In this document: positions 1-14,900 of the stretch, in pieces
How positions within the stretch are numbered: the stretch's first letter is position 1
Layout of the letters: every line of letters starts with the position of its first letter
Origin: Chaetorhynchus papuensis
Taxonomy: Eukaryota; Chordata; Aves; Passeriformes; Rhipiduridae
DNA length: 64,000 nucleotides
Assembly (NCBI GenBank): GCA_013396525.1
Contig: VWYX01000343.1
Span: forward strand, 186,001-250,000
Direction: 5' to 3'
Made by a program: the position numbers and the translations under genes
Notes under the pieces: model-generated
What the model was told of the DNA's origin: nothing
The model's input: only the letters and a program-made list of their open reading frames with translations
Database searches by the model: none

Positions 1-1095
1 TGCGCAGAGCAGTACACTACTGATAGATAGTAACATGACATGGTTTGTGATTGCCCAAAGAAAAGATCCCTGAACTGAGAAGGGTGAAAGACCTGCTGAT
101 TACCTACTGCTTATAAAACCAGTGGGTCAGAAGAAGATTTTGGGGTATTCAAAATTCGGTACAATTTGGACAGCTACATTTATTTCTTGCGCAGTTACTG
201 TTTTCAACCTTGCTCTAGTGCTCTCTTGGTGATTACTTTGCCTTTTACAGTTTCTTACCTGAATTAGCAAATGTTCTTCCTCAGGTGCACCTGACCTTTG
301 TGTTGGAATCATGCTGGAAAAAGTACTCTCCTGTGATCTCAAAGCTAAAATATTCTAAGTATTGGGCTAATTTTTTTTTCTCTGTCATATCCTTGATGAA
401 TATTATTTTTTCTTTTCAGTTATACTAGGGAATCTAAAAAGAATCACTGGCTTTGAAAAAAGTGTGTGGTGGTGCTGTTGTTGTTGTTGTTGCTGTTGTT
501 GTTGTTTTCCCCAAGGGAAACTTCATCTTTCTAACAGATTTCTCATGCCATTCTCTGGTAAAAGTATCTCCCTTGGTGTGTGAGCAAGTCTGTGAACTCA
601 GCACCCCAGCAGCCCAGGTGGTGCACGGCTCATGCTCTGTATTGTTAAAAGGTGTGCAATAAATTCCTGTAGCCTCCAGATTAGTTAGAGGTGGGAAGCA
701 CACACTGAGAGTTTTTTAGCAACTGACTGATGGTGCTCAACCGTTTCAGTTCCCTGCTAAGCCCTGTTCAGGATACGGAGATGGGTTAGCTCTGTGAAAG
801 GACTGGCACAAAGATCTCCGGATGCATTTTGCTGGACCCAGCTTAAACTCTAGTTCAGTATCTTCTAAAACCTTCATGTTTTCATTAGTCTTCTCCTGTC
901 CCCCTTCACAGAGCTCTTCTGTGTGATCCCATGACCCCACCACCTCTTGTCACTGCAGCTCCAGGCAAAGAGACAGCCAGCTCCCTGAGTGTTGCTCGAC
1001 CTCAGCAGAGGAAGAGCGGGGACTGATGTGGATGACTGGCTGCAAGCAGAGACCCCGCTGGCCCGTAAAGGATTAGAAGTAGATGCTTCCTGCTT
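1..1095. other. Downstream flank of COL15A1, no gene seen
   Basis: I see no conserved ORF, splice pattern or recognisable transposon here, apart from a GTT-rich microsatellite near 480. In other vertebrates TGFBR1 lies beyond this side of COL15A1; no part of it is recognisable in these bases. Confidence 0.5.
474..506. repeat. (TTG)n microsatellite
   Basis: About eleven TTG units with TGC interruptions. The short ORFs across it are low-complexity shadows. Confidence 0.85.
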
Positions 1096-2760
1096 GAAGC
1101 AGGTAAAAGCACTTTATTTCCCCCCCTTGAACCTTCTGTGATTCAGAGCGAAACCCTGCTGTACGTAAATAACTCTTCCAGCTCTGTGAACTGGAGGAAT
1201 TTGGCACAAGCTCGGTATTTTAGGAAAGTCAACTATAAATGAGTGCAGTGAATTGTTACACATACATTTTAAATGTAATACAAATAGCTTTTGCCTTATT
1301 ACCACGTTGTAATAATGAAGTAATTTACATTTTTTACTTTTCCAGAAATAAATGAAGGTATCATTCAGTTGACCCTGGGAAATAAGCTTTTATAATCAAT
1401 TGGAAAAATAAAGCTGGATTTCAAAATATTTAGTTGTATAATTACATCATTTTAGTATTGTAAGCATGATTTGCTTTTGTCTGTTGTCAAAAGCTGTCTA
1501 GTTATTTAACACTCTATTTGTCAGCAAATGAACATGTATTTCCAACATGGATTCTTGTTTAAATCTTAAAAAAAAGGATAATGTGGAGTTGACCTCCACA
1601 GTCACTGCCTGATAAAACATAAGTAAATACATTGTTTAAAGTATGCAGAAGACAAATATATCAGCAAAAGACTTCAGATATTATGATAATACTGTTAGTG
1701 AAGAATATTACCATTTCCTGATCATTCCTATAATTGTTGCAGTTATTTTATATTAACAAGTCTTTAATAATGTGAATGCCAGAAGGGTAAATTCACAAAA
1801 AGGAAAATCACTTTACATATAACTTAGTGGGATAACAATGTGTAGAACCTATTTTAAAGAAACCAGGACAGACATATTTAATTCGTCAGTCTGATACAAA
1901 AGGAAACAACTTCCTCTAATGTGCAATGAAACAAATAAAGGTCAGGTGGTTCGTTTGTCTGCATTTCTTTGCTCAGTTCTACCAGTTAAACAGGATGTTT
2001 TCTATTAACATTGCTTTCAGGTTTCCTGGTAACAATAGCACCAAAATAAAGACCAGATTTTTGTCTACGTGAAATTCACTCCTCCTGCATAAAGTCCTAT
2101 GCCTAGAATCTGCAAAGAGAAAAGCTGAAATAAGATGTGGGAGCTGCTATATTTCTGTGTAAGCACCAGGCTGAGATCCGTACAAGCTTACAGGAATCAG
2201 GTACTCTGCTTCCACTAAAACTCAGAGGAGGTGAGCACCTTTGTTCTTAAAGCTTTGTTTTGCAAATGCAAGCTCTGTAAGGCACAAGAGCCTCCCAGTA
2301 TCTGCTGAATACATGACTATATATGAACGGTGCCTTGGGTATTCAGAATCTAAGCAAGTGAAAAGGAGAGCACGGAGCATGCAGCTTCTCAGCTGTGAAG
2401 CAGCAGCAGCCTTGCTGAGCCATACTGCTTACGAGGCAGGCTACTGGATCTTCCTCACAGACCACACTTGACTCGTGCCCTTAGGTGACCTCCAGCTCAG
2501 GCAGAGGAACATGAGTTAACTGTTGGCAAACTCTGAACCACATGGGGTTCAAGTGGAAGGAAGGGCTTTAAGCCAGCCATGTGTGCACTGGATGTTCCAC
2601 CTAGCTGGAATGTGGTTTGTGTTGAGGTATGTTTTCTTTGGCTATTTTTTTCCTGAAATGTGCAATTACAAAAATTAAAATATTTACATCATTACAAATG
2701 AAATTTCAGTGTCAGCTTTTTCTGTCGTCAAATGGAATATTCCTATGTGCAGCAGGTGAA
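1096..2760 (-). other. COL15A1: Probable COL15A1 3' untranslated region
   Basis: AT-rich sequence after the stop with no conserved coding potential. Reading the minus strand away from the stop, an ATTAAA variant lies at 1763-1768, and the first canonical AATAAA (TTTATT on the + strand) is at 1113-1118. A cleavage site near 1095 would give a 3' UTR of about 1.66 kb. The endpoint is inferred only. Confidence 0.35.
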
Positions 2761-2977
2761 TTATTTTCCTTGGGGATCAGATACAAAACTGTTTTCAATA
2801 CAGAGAACAATAAACTGATTATTACAGCTATATACTTTCTGGTCAAGAAGTTTCCCTGTGTTCAGTGGTGATGCTTGTCCCGTAGCTCCCATACCAGCTG
2901 TGTGCCAGGCTTCACAATAGCTACTAACCAGTCGGATCCCATCTGCAGTTGAACCATGCCATATTACCTTTTGAGGC
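2761..2977 (-). CDS. COL15A1: COL15A1 exon e32: C-terminus and stop
   Basis: 217 coding nt, phase 2 start, from PQKVIWHGSTADGIRLVSSY to IVLCIENSFVSDPQGK and a TAA stop at 2763-2761. Holds the last three cysteines (SSYCEAW, VYSCNNQ, IVLCIEN), which pair in the nested 1-4, 2-3 pattern of endostatins. Acceptor CTTTCAG. Same terminal length as the human protein to within a residue or two. Confidence 0.98.
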
Positions 2978-5900
2978 CTGAAAGGTAACATTAAGAAGTT
3001 ATTTAGTGGAAAATTCTCTTTTGCTTTATTCACCTGCACACCTTTATGTGCGGTGATCCCCATTCCTTCTGCTTGAAGCAAAGAGTGGTTAGGTAAAGAT
3101 GAAGACAGAAAGAAGAGAAGGAAAGGAGAACAGTCTAGAAATGGGATATCAGGTTATCAGCAAAGAAAAATGGCATAAAGAAAGTGAGAAATTTTTATCA
3201 CATGTCTAGTAGCCCAAGATATTGTTACTATTTCTGTTACTATCTGGTAAAAGTAGAAAAAAACCCCTTATATGTAACATATAAAACATAAATGGTAATG
3301 TAAACTCACCAAGAGGAATCAGTCATGACATTCCTCCCGTCAAAGGAGTATATTGGAACATGAATGTTGAATTGTCCACCATTTCCATCAAATATAGATT
3401 CCCAGTTACTGAAAAGGGTTTCTCCCTGTTAAAATTTCAAAGCCACTTTTACAAACTAAACAAATCCCAAATCTACATCAAATCCCAAGTCTACCTTTAT
3501 AGACTTATCTGTAAATTGAAAATTAGATCTGCATTTAAGGACATTTGTGATTTCATCTCTCACATCAGTTTCTGCATAATGTTCCTGAACAAACTTGTCT
3601 CATCTGTCATCTCTATGCAAACAGCTCTCCGGCCCATGCCTTTGCCTCAATGTTGTCCCTCTGTTCTATTGTCACTCCAAAAATTCAGCTTGATCATCCT
3701 CTGTCCTTTTCCTCCTAAGGCATTGTTCAAAAAATTGCTCATAACTACTGTAGCAGAAGAGAAAATATAGACATAACTTGTACTGGAACTTCTGTTAAGG
3801 TCACAGTTTTGTGAAAAGTGTTGCAAATGTTCAGGGCAAAACCTTTGCATGTGGCTTCCTCTCAAGCCACTTTTGAGTTCTTCCAGTCAAAGTTGAAACA
3901 ATATTGTCTTCACAAATTTCTCTCAAGGCTCTGTGTTTGCACGCACTTCAGAGCAGCATCCGTTCAACATGTTCCAAGCATCATGTGTTATTCCTGTAGG
4001 TTTCTTTGGCCGCTTGTTCTGGGAGCCAGCCAATGCTACAAAGACATGGTTTGTTTTCCTCAGTTTGAGAGTGTGTCTGTTTATGTGAGACCACAAAATG
4101 ACTCATGCTCTAGACTCTCCTCTCTGTTTCATTGGGGTATATCCAACATCAGTCCTAAGCACAAAATTTGCATTTTTCTTAGAAATGAGAAAAATAGGTA
4201 TTTTATCCTACAATCACACTAAAAACTAGAACATAATAACTCAGTAGTTTTCTACTTCATCACTACTTTTTTGTTTCTTGAATCTGACTGTGAAATATGA
4301 AGCAAAGCTGCCGCAGTTTGGGCTGAAACTTTGTGCTTTTGCTATTTTCCAAGATTTTGGGGAACCTACAGCCTATCCTAAAAAAACAAGCACTAAGTAC
4401 CCATTTTTACCTGAAGATTGACTATTGGCAAATGGTGTCGGTCTGTTTTTCTGACAACTGTGGCCAGATCTTGCAAGTGCGATGAGAGGAAGGCTCTGTA
4501 GGTAGACGTCAAACCTGCAAGCTGGGCCTGCCGAAAACACTGAAAATCTGCTCGCATGTCACCAGGCAGTGGGAAGTTCAAAGCCACCAGATGTAACTGG
4601 AAGAAAAAAGAAGAAAAGGTACCATTTTAGAAAAATTTTATGACACTAGGAAGACACATATTGGAAACAAAACTGTGCCCCCTCCTCCTGCTAGCACAGA
4701 ACACGTTCCCTTCTTAACAGGTATGAAAGTTATTTGTTGCCATAACATTACATTTCTCAGAGCCTTAGCAGATATACCAATTTATCTTTCAACATTAAGG
4801 AAACCATGAAGATTATATACTCCTAAAAATAAAAATCTTTTAAAAGCAGCTAATATTTTTAATCTAAAGTCTTGGAGTTTTCACATGAACAAAATCCCAA
4901 ATCCTACAAACATGGAAAAAAGTAGTAAGAAGTGACTAGATACCATTTAAAAATACAAGTAGTAATATGCTTAAGTCAAGCAGCACAGATGCAAGTACTA
5001 ATCCACATTCTTGCTTTTTTTTCCTTTCTCTTTGGTTTCATTTTTTAGATATAACTCAGTTATCTTGCTTTCTTTGTCTAAATATTTTAAAATGTTTTAA
5101 ATAAAGGCTTAGATTCTAAAGTGTCTGTCTAATCCAAGAAGCACCATGAAGATTGAAAATATGGTAATGAATATTTTAGTTATTTAATTGTTACACTATT
5201 GTTAGCTTAGAAGTTACTCTGTGTTGTAGGTACAATCACTAAGTGAAGAGGTATTCCTAACTCAGAGTCAGGCGATGGGAAAGGGGCTGGGATGATGAAA
5301 ATAGATCCGGAGGAAACAATTTCAAATTGTGTCTGAGATGTCTGAACAAGTTAAAGAAGTGTATTTGTAAATTTCTGAAGTAAAATCTCTGAGTTTGAAG
5401 AGCAAATATCACAGCTGTCCCTCAAGATGCAAACTATCACATTACAAAGCACAGCTCTGCAGCTGCAATACAGATCTCATACTTACTGCTGGTTTTCCAT
5501 TGTTCATATTTGATACTGGTCTCGGTGCTGGAATAGACTGAAATCCCTGTTATTTGAACACAAGCAAAAAAAAATATTTAAATACCAGAATGTTAGACAC
5601 TTATTAATATTTTAAATAAAAGTTTAATCACTGCATCACTGGAGTCCTGCGTGACAGCAGCCTGCTCTTGGTAGGAGCAGAAGAGCAGTTGAGGAAAATC
5701 AAAACTGAAAGGGTAAGGAGGATGTGAAAACAGAAAATGTAATGGGTGGAAACACTTCTCAACCCGGCTAATTGTTTTGGGAGTAGCAAAGTTTTCTTCT
5801 CAAGTTATGGCAAGTATGAGTAACAAGCCACCAGCTGTAGCAGATGGGAAGCTCAAGTGGTGTCAACTGGAGGCTGCAGACAATTTCTGATAACATGAGG

Positions 5901-8900
5901 TCTAGACATTTCCCCAGTGTGCTAGGTGAACTTCTTCCTGACCTACTCTAACCCTTCTTTATTTCTTTCTGGCCATTTTCCTTCTCACTGCTCCTTCCTA
6001 GAACTCTTGCCCTTTCATTTCCTCAGCAGACCAATTAACCTGTCATCAACAAAACTTTTCTCTATTCCCTTTGTCACTTCTTGGTTTTCATCCTCCTGCA
6101 ATTTTTTGGGACAGACAGCATGTTCACATGCAGGTTGGTACAATAACTTGTAGAATGGGGTCAGGTCCAAACTAACAATTGAGGCTTTAGAGTACACCCT
6201 CTGCATGCTGTGGGGTAAGCGACATTCAGGTGATGATTATGGTACTCTGAATACAGGACTATAACCTTTCACAGAAAATCTGCTTTTCAGAAACTGTTTT
6301 CTGACCTTCCTTGAAAGGGAATCAGGGCTTGATATGACTGATTCCAGGATTATGAAACAGAATTCTGTGGGCTTGTGATTTTTTTTGTTGTTTCTTCTCT
6401 TTTTTTTTCTTTTTTCTTTTTTTTGTGGTGTTGTTTTTTTTTCTTTGTCCTGTTTTGTTTTATTTTGGTTTTGTTTGTTCATTGTTTTTTTGTTTGGGTT
6501 TTTTTGTGGGCAACTTACTTTATTCTGCTTTTTGTAACTGTGGCTTTGTCTCTATAGTGTTTGGAGTCTCAGAAGATACTGGAAACAGATGACTGTCCAA
6601 ACAAATCAATTTGCAAGCTTATGTAGTGGCAGGATGCTTATTTTGAACTGACAAATCTCAGTGGAAAATCACATTGTGAAGAGATCTGCATACAACTTCT
6701 GCCAAGTGTATCATCTAGACTCAGTTTTTCATGGTCCAATATTTTGTACTTACATGGCTTGATATGGCTGGAGGAGGAAGGCTGTCAGCAGGGATAGGAA
6801 TTAGCTCACCAAGCTGAAAGAACCAAAAAGGAGATGAGAACAAAACCATATCACCAGGAGCTTCTGAACTCAAAAAAAGGAGCCTTGCACCCACACTTCT
6901 CCTCCTCTGTAAAAATATCTCCCTCAACTTCATTGTGAGGGAAGGAGTTGGAAAAGATTAGGGTGTGGTGCAGTAGTACCTGCAATTTTCTCCATCCATT
7001 TCGAACACGGATAAAGACCTCACTGGTTTCCCTCAGATAGATTAGTGTACCTTCTGCTACATAGTGAACTTTTTCCAACATACCCTCAATGTTTTGGAAC
7101 GTTGTAACCTGTCAAATAGGAAAATGAAACATACTTCATCAGACACCCAAAACATTTTGCAAGTTAAATAGTCTCATTTGGACACATAAATGTCAAAACT
7201 TCTTCTGCAGGAAATGCTCATAAAGTCAGTTTTATGTAATTTAATCCATAAGGGATTCATACTCACTAATATAAAGATTTTGCTACTTTGGCATACCAGC
7301 ATCATCATTCTGTGGATTGTAGTAGAACTACAGAAATTTTGTACAAATTTTGTACACAGTGAAGATCATTGCACTGCCTCAATTTACAATCCCAGGTCAA
7401 AACGGCAGAGTTCAGAAGAGAACTGCAGTAGTTTAAAACTGGGGCAAGTTTCAGGAAAGCGTAATTTCTTTCACATTTTTTTTCTCATTTCTTCACTGTC
7501 AGAAAGCGTATTAGTACTTTATGAATAATGCAGACCCTACCATAGATTTGTATTTTTTTTAATCTTAGTTTTGACCTAAGTAAGCTTGGACCTTCTATTT
7601 GAGAGAGTAGCTCCCAGCCTGCAAATACAGTCTTCTGTCTTGGGGCAAAAATCTTTGAACACTTGTTTCTCCCCTGAGAATTGCAATGAATGCCCTCTGC
7701 TAGCTTGAATAGGGTTTTTTGTGGGTGGTTTTTTTGTTTGTTTGATTGTTTGTTTTTTTTTTTTTTTCCCCAGAAACAATGAATTCTTAATTTGGAAATT
7801 ACTAAGACTTCTGACTTAGCTGGTTTTTTTTCTTCACGGGTATTTTGGAACCAATTCTGAATTGTTTCATAATGTAAGAAAAGAAAAAAGATTTACACAT
7901 ATTCTCTGGCACAATGATTTTTAGATTTTCTAGGGAAACCTCCAGTTTGCATCTTAAAATTATGTGGTTTATAAACCATCCTAATAAATAAAAACACAGG
8001 ACAGAGCTTTCACTCCTCTGTCAGTGCTACCAGCAACCACCAAAAGTCTTGAAGAAAATTTTCTATAGCAAACATCCTTATTTTGCTCTCTTACCAGATT
8101 CCTGGTGGCAGGTGACCCTGGCTCTCCAGGAGGACCTGGTGGCCCAGGCATTGCAGGTGCTAAAATAAAATAAGCATACAATACATGCTGAAGGTCATCT
8201 TTTTTGAGAGAAAATGTGAGTGACATAAAGAAAGGACTTAGTGGTGGTGTCCAGGAGCAGTGGAAGTTTTAAATAGCCATAGTCGTGTCCTGAATAGCTC
8301 CAGTCAACTACAGAAAATACATTCTAAGGATTTTTTTAGAAGCAATGATGAAACAGTCTTTTCTCTGTTTTTTGAGAGATGTTTTTGGGATGTTAAGGCC
8401 AACAGATAGCAATCTGTTGTAGAAACTGCAAATGAAGAACCAGACCCACTTAAATTGACCAGAATGCTGTTCTGCTAGCTAGTTCTTCTGCACATGGAAG
8501 AGGAAGAACTTTTTGCTCTGGCCCATATAAGCTTTGAGGGAGTCATTACATCTATTGCTCTAAAGGCAAATAAAAATTTACTTTACCTTAGATGAAAAAT
8601 TCACGTGTAAGCTCAGCTTATGTTTCAAAGTGAAAAAGAATTCTTCAGGGGTATGAATTTGGACTTCTAAGAATGCAGTCTACACCACCTAGTATCTGTC
8701 TCTACTCCAAAAGTGAATTTCTTCACCTTGAGCTGTTTTCTGGAGTAAAAAGTTCTTTCTTTTAAGGCAGGAAAGATTCAAAGATATGGAAGACTGAAAG
8801 CATGCATTTTGTGCAAGTGCATAGCATGGCAATGGACCTTTGAAGCTGCTTGTAAGAAGGAGCTTCTACACAAGGGCCTCGCTTGTTTGTTTTTGTGAAA

Positions 8901-11900
8901 CCCGGAGGAGCCTTGAAATCACCTTTTACAAACTGAAGAATCTGTGTGCCGAGGCATTTGCAAGGATACTCCAGAGCAGGTCCTTCATGCCAGGGGCAGG
9001 GGGAAGGGGGTCAGTTCTCAGAAGTGTTTAGAGCTATTTACCTGCAGATAAGCTATTCCTCTTTCCCCATATTACAATACATGAACCCCATACTACAGTA
9101 TGTGAACTCCGTAATTACAGACAGTAACAGCTTTAAAAGAGATAACTGAGCCTTGAAGATAGGAAATAAATAAACATCTGTTCTTAACATTTAGTAAAAT
9201 GTGTGCTGCCTAAAGAACCCTTTTACAAAGCAAAGAGGAAAATGTGTAGGAGGATGATGAAGACTAATGGCAGAGAGCATAAATGAAAGTATAGGGATGG
9301 AACACTAATAATAATTTGTTTTGTCTGACTGGGTCTCTTAGCTAATACCCAGAAGTGCTTAATATAAATTACACAGGAAAAGGCCTGAAGACCTTCATGA
9401 CCCTCATGGATGCTGTGGATCTGTCCATATTGTGACGATCAGGGGCTGTTTCAAATAAAGCCTATGTTCCAATGTTGAACATATTAAAATTTTTTTCTTT
9501 CTCAAATATTATTCAGAGGATGAATTCTTCTAATAGACACTAATTTAATAATATTGACTGGATGACAGATTGGAAGTCTCACCTGCTGTATAAACAAGGC
9601 TGACCAGGTTCAAGAAATACCTGGAGAGAACAAATTGAAGACAGAGATATTTTTCTCCCCAAACTAGCATACTGGAGGTACAGGTCTTGTGGGAAAACTG
9701 GCTAATTGTTAGTTCTCAGGAACAGAGACCTGTATTTGCTAGACCTGTTGAAACTTTAGGAAGAACAGATCTGTGTTATAGAGTGTTCAGTTAAAAACTC
9801 CCTTTCTACTTTCAGCTGAGATTAAGGAATGCTCTGCTCAGGTTTTACCTGGCTGGATTCCCATGCTGGTCACAGTTCCTAGAGGGAGGAATCAGTCATT
9901 TTCTCTGGCATACCTGCCAAGTAATGTCACAGGAGCCTAGGACCCCATCCACCAGAACCCAAGGCTGGACATTAACAGTATGAGGATTGTCACTAGGAAA
10001 ATCGTGACCCAAAAGGAGTCAAAAGCACAAATGTCTTGAACTGTGACACTTGGATTTCTAGCCGCATACTCCCTTTGATGTCACCCTGTTTGCAAAATTC
10101 CTTCTTGATGTGACTATTTGTGGCACATTTTGCTCCTTTTCTAACCCAGTAAGTTGCCATTAAAGGCAGAGTAAGCAACCTAAAGTTTCAGTTTTACTCA
10201 GCATCTGCATAACAACTAGTTTTTAGAAGCAGTTCTCCAGCAGTCTTATTCTAGACCTAAACCCTACTGTGGGTACTGCCTTTTCATCAGAGAGTCAGAG
10301 AAGCACTTGGCTTGGAAAAGACCCTTAAGACCATCAGTGACACCCAGCACTGCAAAGTCTACTACTAAAACATGTCCCTAAGTGCCATGGTTACACTTCC
10401 AGGGATGGTGACTTAACCACTTCCCTGGGCAGCCTGCTCCAGTGGCAATACTTTAGGTGAAAAAAAATTTCTAATATCCCACCTAAAATTCCCCTGGTAC
10501 AACTTGAGGCCATTTCCTCTGCTCCTGTTGTTTGTAGCCTGGGAGAAGAGACTGCCCCACCTGGCTACAGCCTCCTTTCAGGCAGTTGTAGAGAGTGATA
10601 AGGTCTCCCCTGAGCCTCCTTTTCTCCAGGCTAAACACTCCCAGCTCCCTCAGCTGCTCCTCATCGGACTTGTGCTCCAGACCCTTCCCCAGCTCCACTG
10701 CCCTTCTCTGGACATGCTCCAGCACCTCAATGTTGTTCTTGCAGTGAAGGGCTCAAAACTGAGCACAGGATTCAAGGTGGCCTCACCAGTGCCAAGTACA
10801 GGGGTACAATCACTGCCCTGCTCCTGCTGGCCACACTGTTGCTGATACAGGCCAGGATGCCACTGGCCTTCTTGGCCACCTGGGCACTGCTGGCTCATGT
10901 TCAGCAACTGCCAACCAGCACCCCCAGGGCCTTTTCTACTGGGCAGCTTCCCAGCCACTCTGCCCCAGCTTGCAGAGCTGCCTGGGGTTGTTGTGACACA
11001 AATGCAGGACCTGGCACTTGGCCTTGTTGACCCTCATATAGCTGGCCATGGTTCAGTCTGTCCAGATCCATTTGTAGAACCTTTCCAACCTTCCTGCCCA
11101 GCTTGGGGGCAAACTCACTGAAGGGTGCATTTGATCCCCTACCTGAGATAATTGATATTGGATAGGTCTGGACTCAATACTGAGCCCTGGGAAAAACCCC
11201 TTGCGATGGCCACTAGCTGGATTTAATTCCATTCCCCACAAGAAGAGTGTTTTGCCCCAGATTTAGCCAGCTGCTCAATTAGATGGATTTTGCAAAGCTC
11301 TCAAGGTAACCTGTCTCTGCTCTGCAGATTTCCTCTCAGCCACAGCAAGATCTTTCAGGCAATAGCACTGCCCTGGCACTAGTCAGTGAAAACTGTCTGC
11401 AGAGAGATTGTCCCTTTTGTGCTCTTAGTTCCAACTCAACCCCAGGAGAAATTGGTGGAGGGCAGGAGGACAGCAGGGAACAACCTGTTTCAGGTATGCA
11501 GAGAGGGTGGGCAGGTGGGACAACTTGCCAGATGTGAAGGAATTGGTCATGTGTGGGTTGTGGGCGCATGGCTGTACACTCACCTATGCAGTGAAACCTC
11601 ACCTGAGCCATATATTGCAGGGGGCCCTGGTGGTCCAGGTGGTCCAGGTGGGCCAGGAGGTCCAATTTTTCCATAACCTGGTAAGCCAGGTAGGCCAGGT
11701 AACCCTGGAGGTCCTCTGGGTCCAACAACTGAGTCCCCTTTTGGTCCCTGTCAGTGATGAAAAGTATTTCCTTGAATGTATTGGTTTCACTGCTGCAGGG
11801 CCATCATCTCTGGTGGCAACATTCACCAAATGTCTGCCACTATACTGCCATTTAGACATGAGTCTGTAATTTTCTTCAAGGAGGCATGGGTACGGAAAGG

Positions 11901-14900
11901 AAAATTTAACCACATACTGAATTAAAGTCAAGGATTTAAATTTCAGAAAGCTTTCTGAAAATTCTCATACCTATCCCTGAGCAGCTGATACCTGCAAAAC
12001 TCTGAACAGTGCTCTCAAAGTCCTGGATCTCTACTCTGCTCATGCTGAGTCTGCTTTTGCTTTGATGGGCTCAGAGAGTTTGTGGAAAACTTTAATGTAA
12101 AGTGTGTCTGTGCAGGGTGTACACCTCATGACAAGTGCTGTCTTCTCCCTCCTGTGATCAAATGTTAGCCCTTAACCTCTCCAGCTGCCAGACTTGCAGA
12201 ATAAAAAGGCTCCAACTCCCTTTATTTCCAGTTTAGCCATGTGTCCTCAGCCTGACTGAGGAGGGCTTGTGCTCCTCCTGCTCACACCATCCTGCAGACC
12301 TGGAGCACACTGGACCCTGGAGCTCAGCTGTGCCATCCAGCTCCTTCTTGCCAGTAGAACAGTTTCTGAACAGGGAGATGGTTCTCAGCAATGTGGAATA
12401 GAACCAGGGGGATTTTTGAGGGTGGTCTTGCTAACCTAACTATTCATCCTCAGCTGTGGCCCACTCATTCATAGTTCTTGACACAGACATGGCAATAGAG
12501 GAATGCAATGCACATATTTGCTGCTGGATCCCAGGGATAAACTTGTTTCCAAAGACTTAGTGCATTTTGTTCCAAAGCAGCTGTGGTGGCAATTGCCAGA
12601 AGATAAAACTAAAAGGTAGACAGTAGACAGTGGCTGAATTTTGTAGAAATGATCCAGATGGCGATGCATTGGTCTTTTCACTCGTGTTTTTGGATTACTA
12701 GGAAAACAGGATTAATTATTTAGATGGCCAATAATTTTCAAGTCAGCCTCTGACTAACTTCATATAGCCTATTTTGGTATTTATGGGGGTGTAAGTAGTA
12801 GCATCACAAACTATATATGCTGCTTTGATTTGTAATGCTGTTAATAGAATGGTCTACATACCAGTGTAGGTACATGAGACAGCTGAGCACAACATCACAT
12901 CAGTATTTCATAGCAGAGCAATTCTATGCACAGCAGTGAAGTTTAATGCAGTTTTCTCCTATTCACCTAATGCTTAGCACGTAAGTTTTTATATAGTTCC
13001 TAGAAATCCTCATGTTTGTCTCTTTTTAGTGTCTTCTAAATTAATTCTAAATGGGTAGTGACAGATATTCCCATTCTACAACTTTCGTGACTCACAATTA
13101 ATCCCGGTCTTCCAGGTGGTCCAGGAGGTCCTGTTAGAAAAAACCCTCCATTTGGTTCTCCTTTTTCTCCTTTTACACCAGTGACTCCATTGTCTCCTTT
13201 TTCACCCTTTGAAGAAAATGTATTTTAAAACGTTGAGCTGAAGTGAAATGAGAACACAGTGCACTGAACTTTTAAATTTACATGAAATCTCTGAGTTTGA
13301 TAAAGAAAACACCTGCTTGAAATGTTTTTAACATCACTTTCTTCTTCTGTGATATGGGATGAAAAGGAATGCTTTCTCTGCTGAGGCTGCAAGGCTCTCT
13401 CAGGGCAAGGGCTAGGGGAGGTGCGGTTTGGTGGAGGAAGAGAAAATGCCTCTGCTGCCGTTTCCTGCTATTCTGCCCAGCAAAACCTTGTTCAGTGCTG
13501 TAGCTGGAGGCGAAGAGAGAGTTGGAGGAAGCATAAAAGCCTGGCTTTGTGCTTTCCTCCGTCACCAAGGAAAAAGCAAAGCAAGACTGACATCGAATGG
13601 ACAGCTATTTGAAAGTATGTGACAAACATGAACAGAGCAGGGTGGGGGTGTGTACCAGGATAACAGAAGAGACACCACACAGAATTGTAGACAATTTAAA
13701 CTGCAAATCTTCTGTTCTGCATCACGGATTATCAGTTAGTTTGGGAAACAGAGCAATGGGTAAGAAGAAACATTTAAGTACTACATTATTATCTCTCTGT
13801 GCAAGATAAGCCACAACATTTATACATTCCTCCTCACATTATTTTTTTTCTGTTTGTCTGCTTTTTTCCCCTTCAATTTTTTTTTTTGGGTCTACTTTTT
13901 TCATGTTTCTGAGAAATAAACCTATGGATAGAAGAGGCAAAGGGCAAAGCAAGAAAGGCAGGTATCTGCAGACAGCCAGAGGAGATGGTTATGTATATCT
14001 CCTCCTCCAACTTTTAGTCTTTTGGATTCTCAGAAAACACAACTCAAAAGGTTTCTTTATGCCAGGCCATTTTGGGGAGTTGAAGGACTAGATGAAAAAT
14101 GAGTTCTTGGCAGCTAAATCTGTAAAGCTACAGACATTACACTATAAGGTCAAAGAAACCGTATCAGCTTTGCTACTATGTGGGACACTTTATGCCATAG
14201 AAATAACTTGGGTGTACTCAGCCAAGTAGAAACAAAATCCTAAAACCAGGCAGCTCTAAGAGTCCTTCCAAGAGACTATAAGCACAACACTTTTGGTAGG
14301 ATCACTAAATAAGAACTTGATTCAGATTTTTTTCAGTTTTTCTACTGATAAAGAGTCTTACTTAAAAACATTTTAAAAAATATTAGATTGTTATTATTTT
14401 TTGTCACTTGAAGCAGTCAAGAGAATAATGGAACAGAGAGAGACCAAACAAAACAAGGTAGGGGTATACTTCATTGTAAGAGCTTCCAGGAAAAGTAGTT
14501 TCCATAATTTAATTTCATTCAGTGTGCTTAAAAGATAAATAACATGACATGGAAGTGATTTTCTCTCCCCTTTCCCCTCACCCAGTGTTCTAGAAGCCCT
14601 TTAGGTAATGGATGTCTTTTACTTGAGCTGGCATGGAAACAAAAGCATTCATTTAAGGCAGATATGTTAGGTAACAGTGAATTATGACTCACTTTAATAC
14701 CACTGGGAAGGTAAAAAGCTTCAGTAATAAAGTTTCTTTCAAAAGTAATCTTTATAGACCTCTGACAACTACTATCTCTACACTTGTAAAAAACTTGCCT
14801 ATGCAGCTGGAGTTTAAGAAATTAAAGTAATTTGTAATTGCTGATGCTCTTATATTTGTATATTTCACCATGTTGCATAGGTTTGTGCTTAATTTATAGC

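Noticed and set aside
11386..11931. Gly/Pro-, Val- or Leu/Asp-rich ORFs overlapping 11.6-11.75 kb in other frames
   Set aside because: They are frame shadows of collagen exon e25; the true minus-strand frame gives regular Gly-X-Y.
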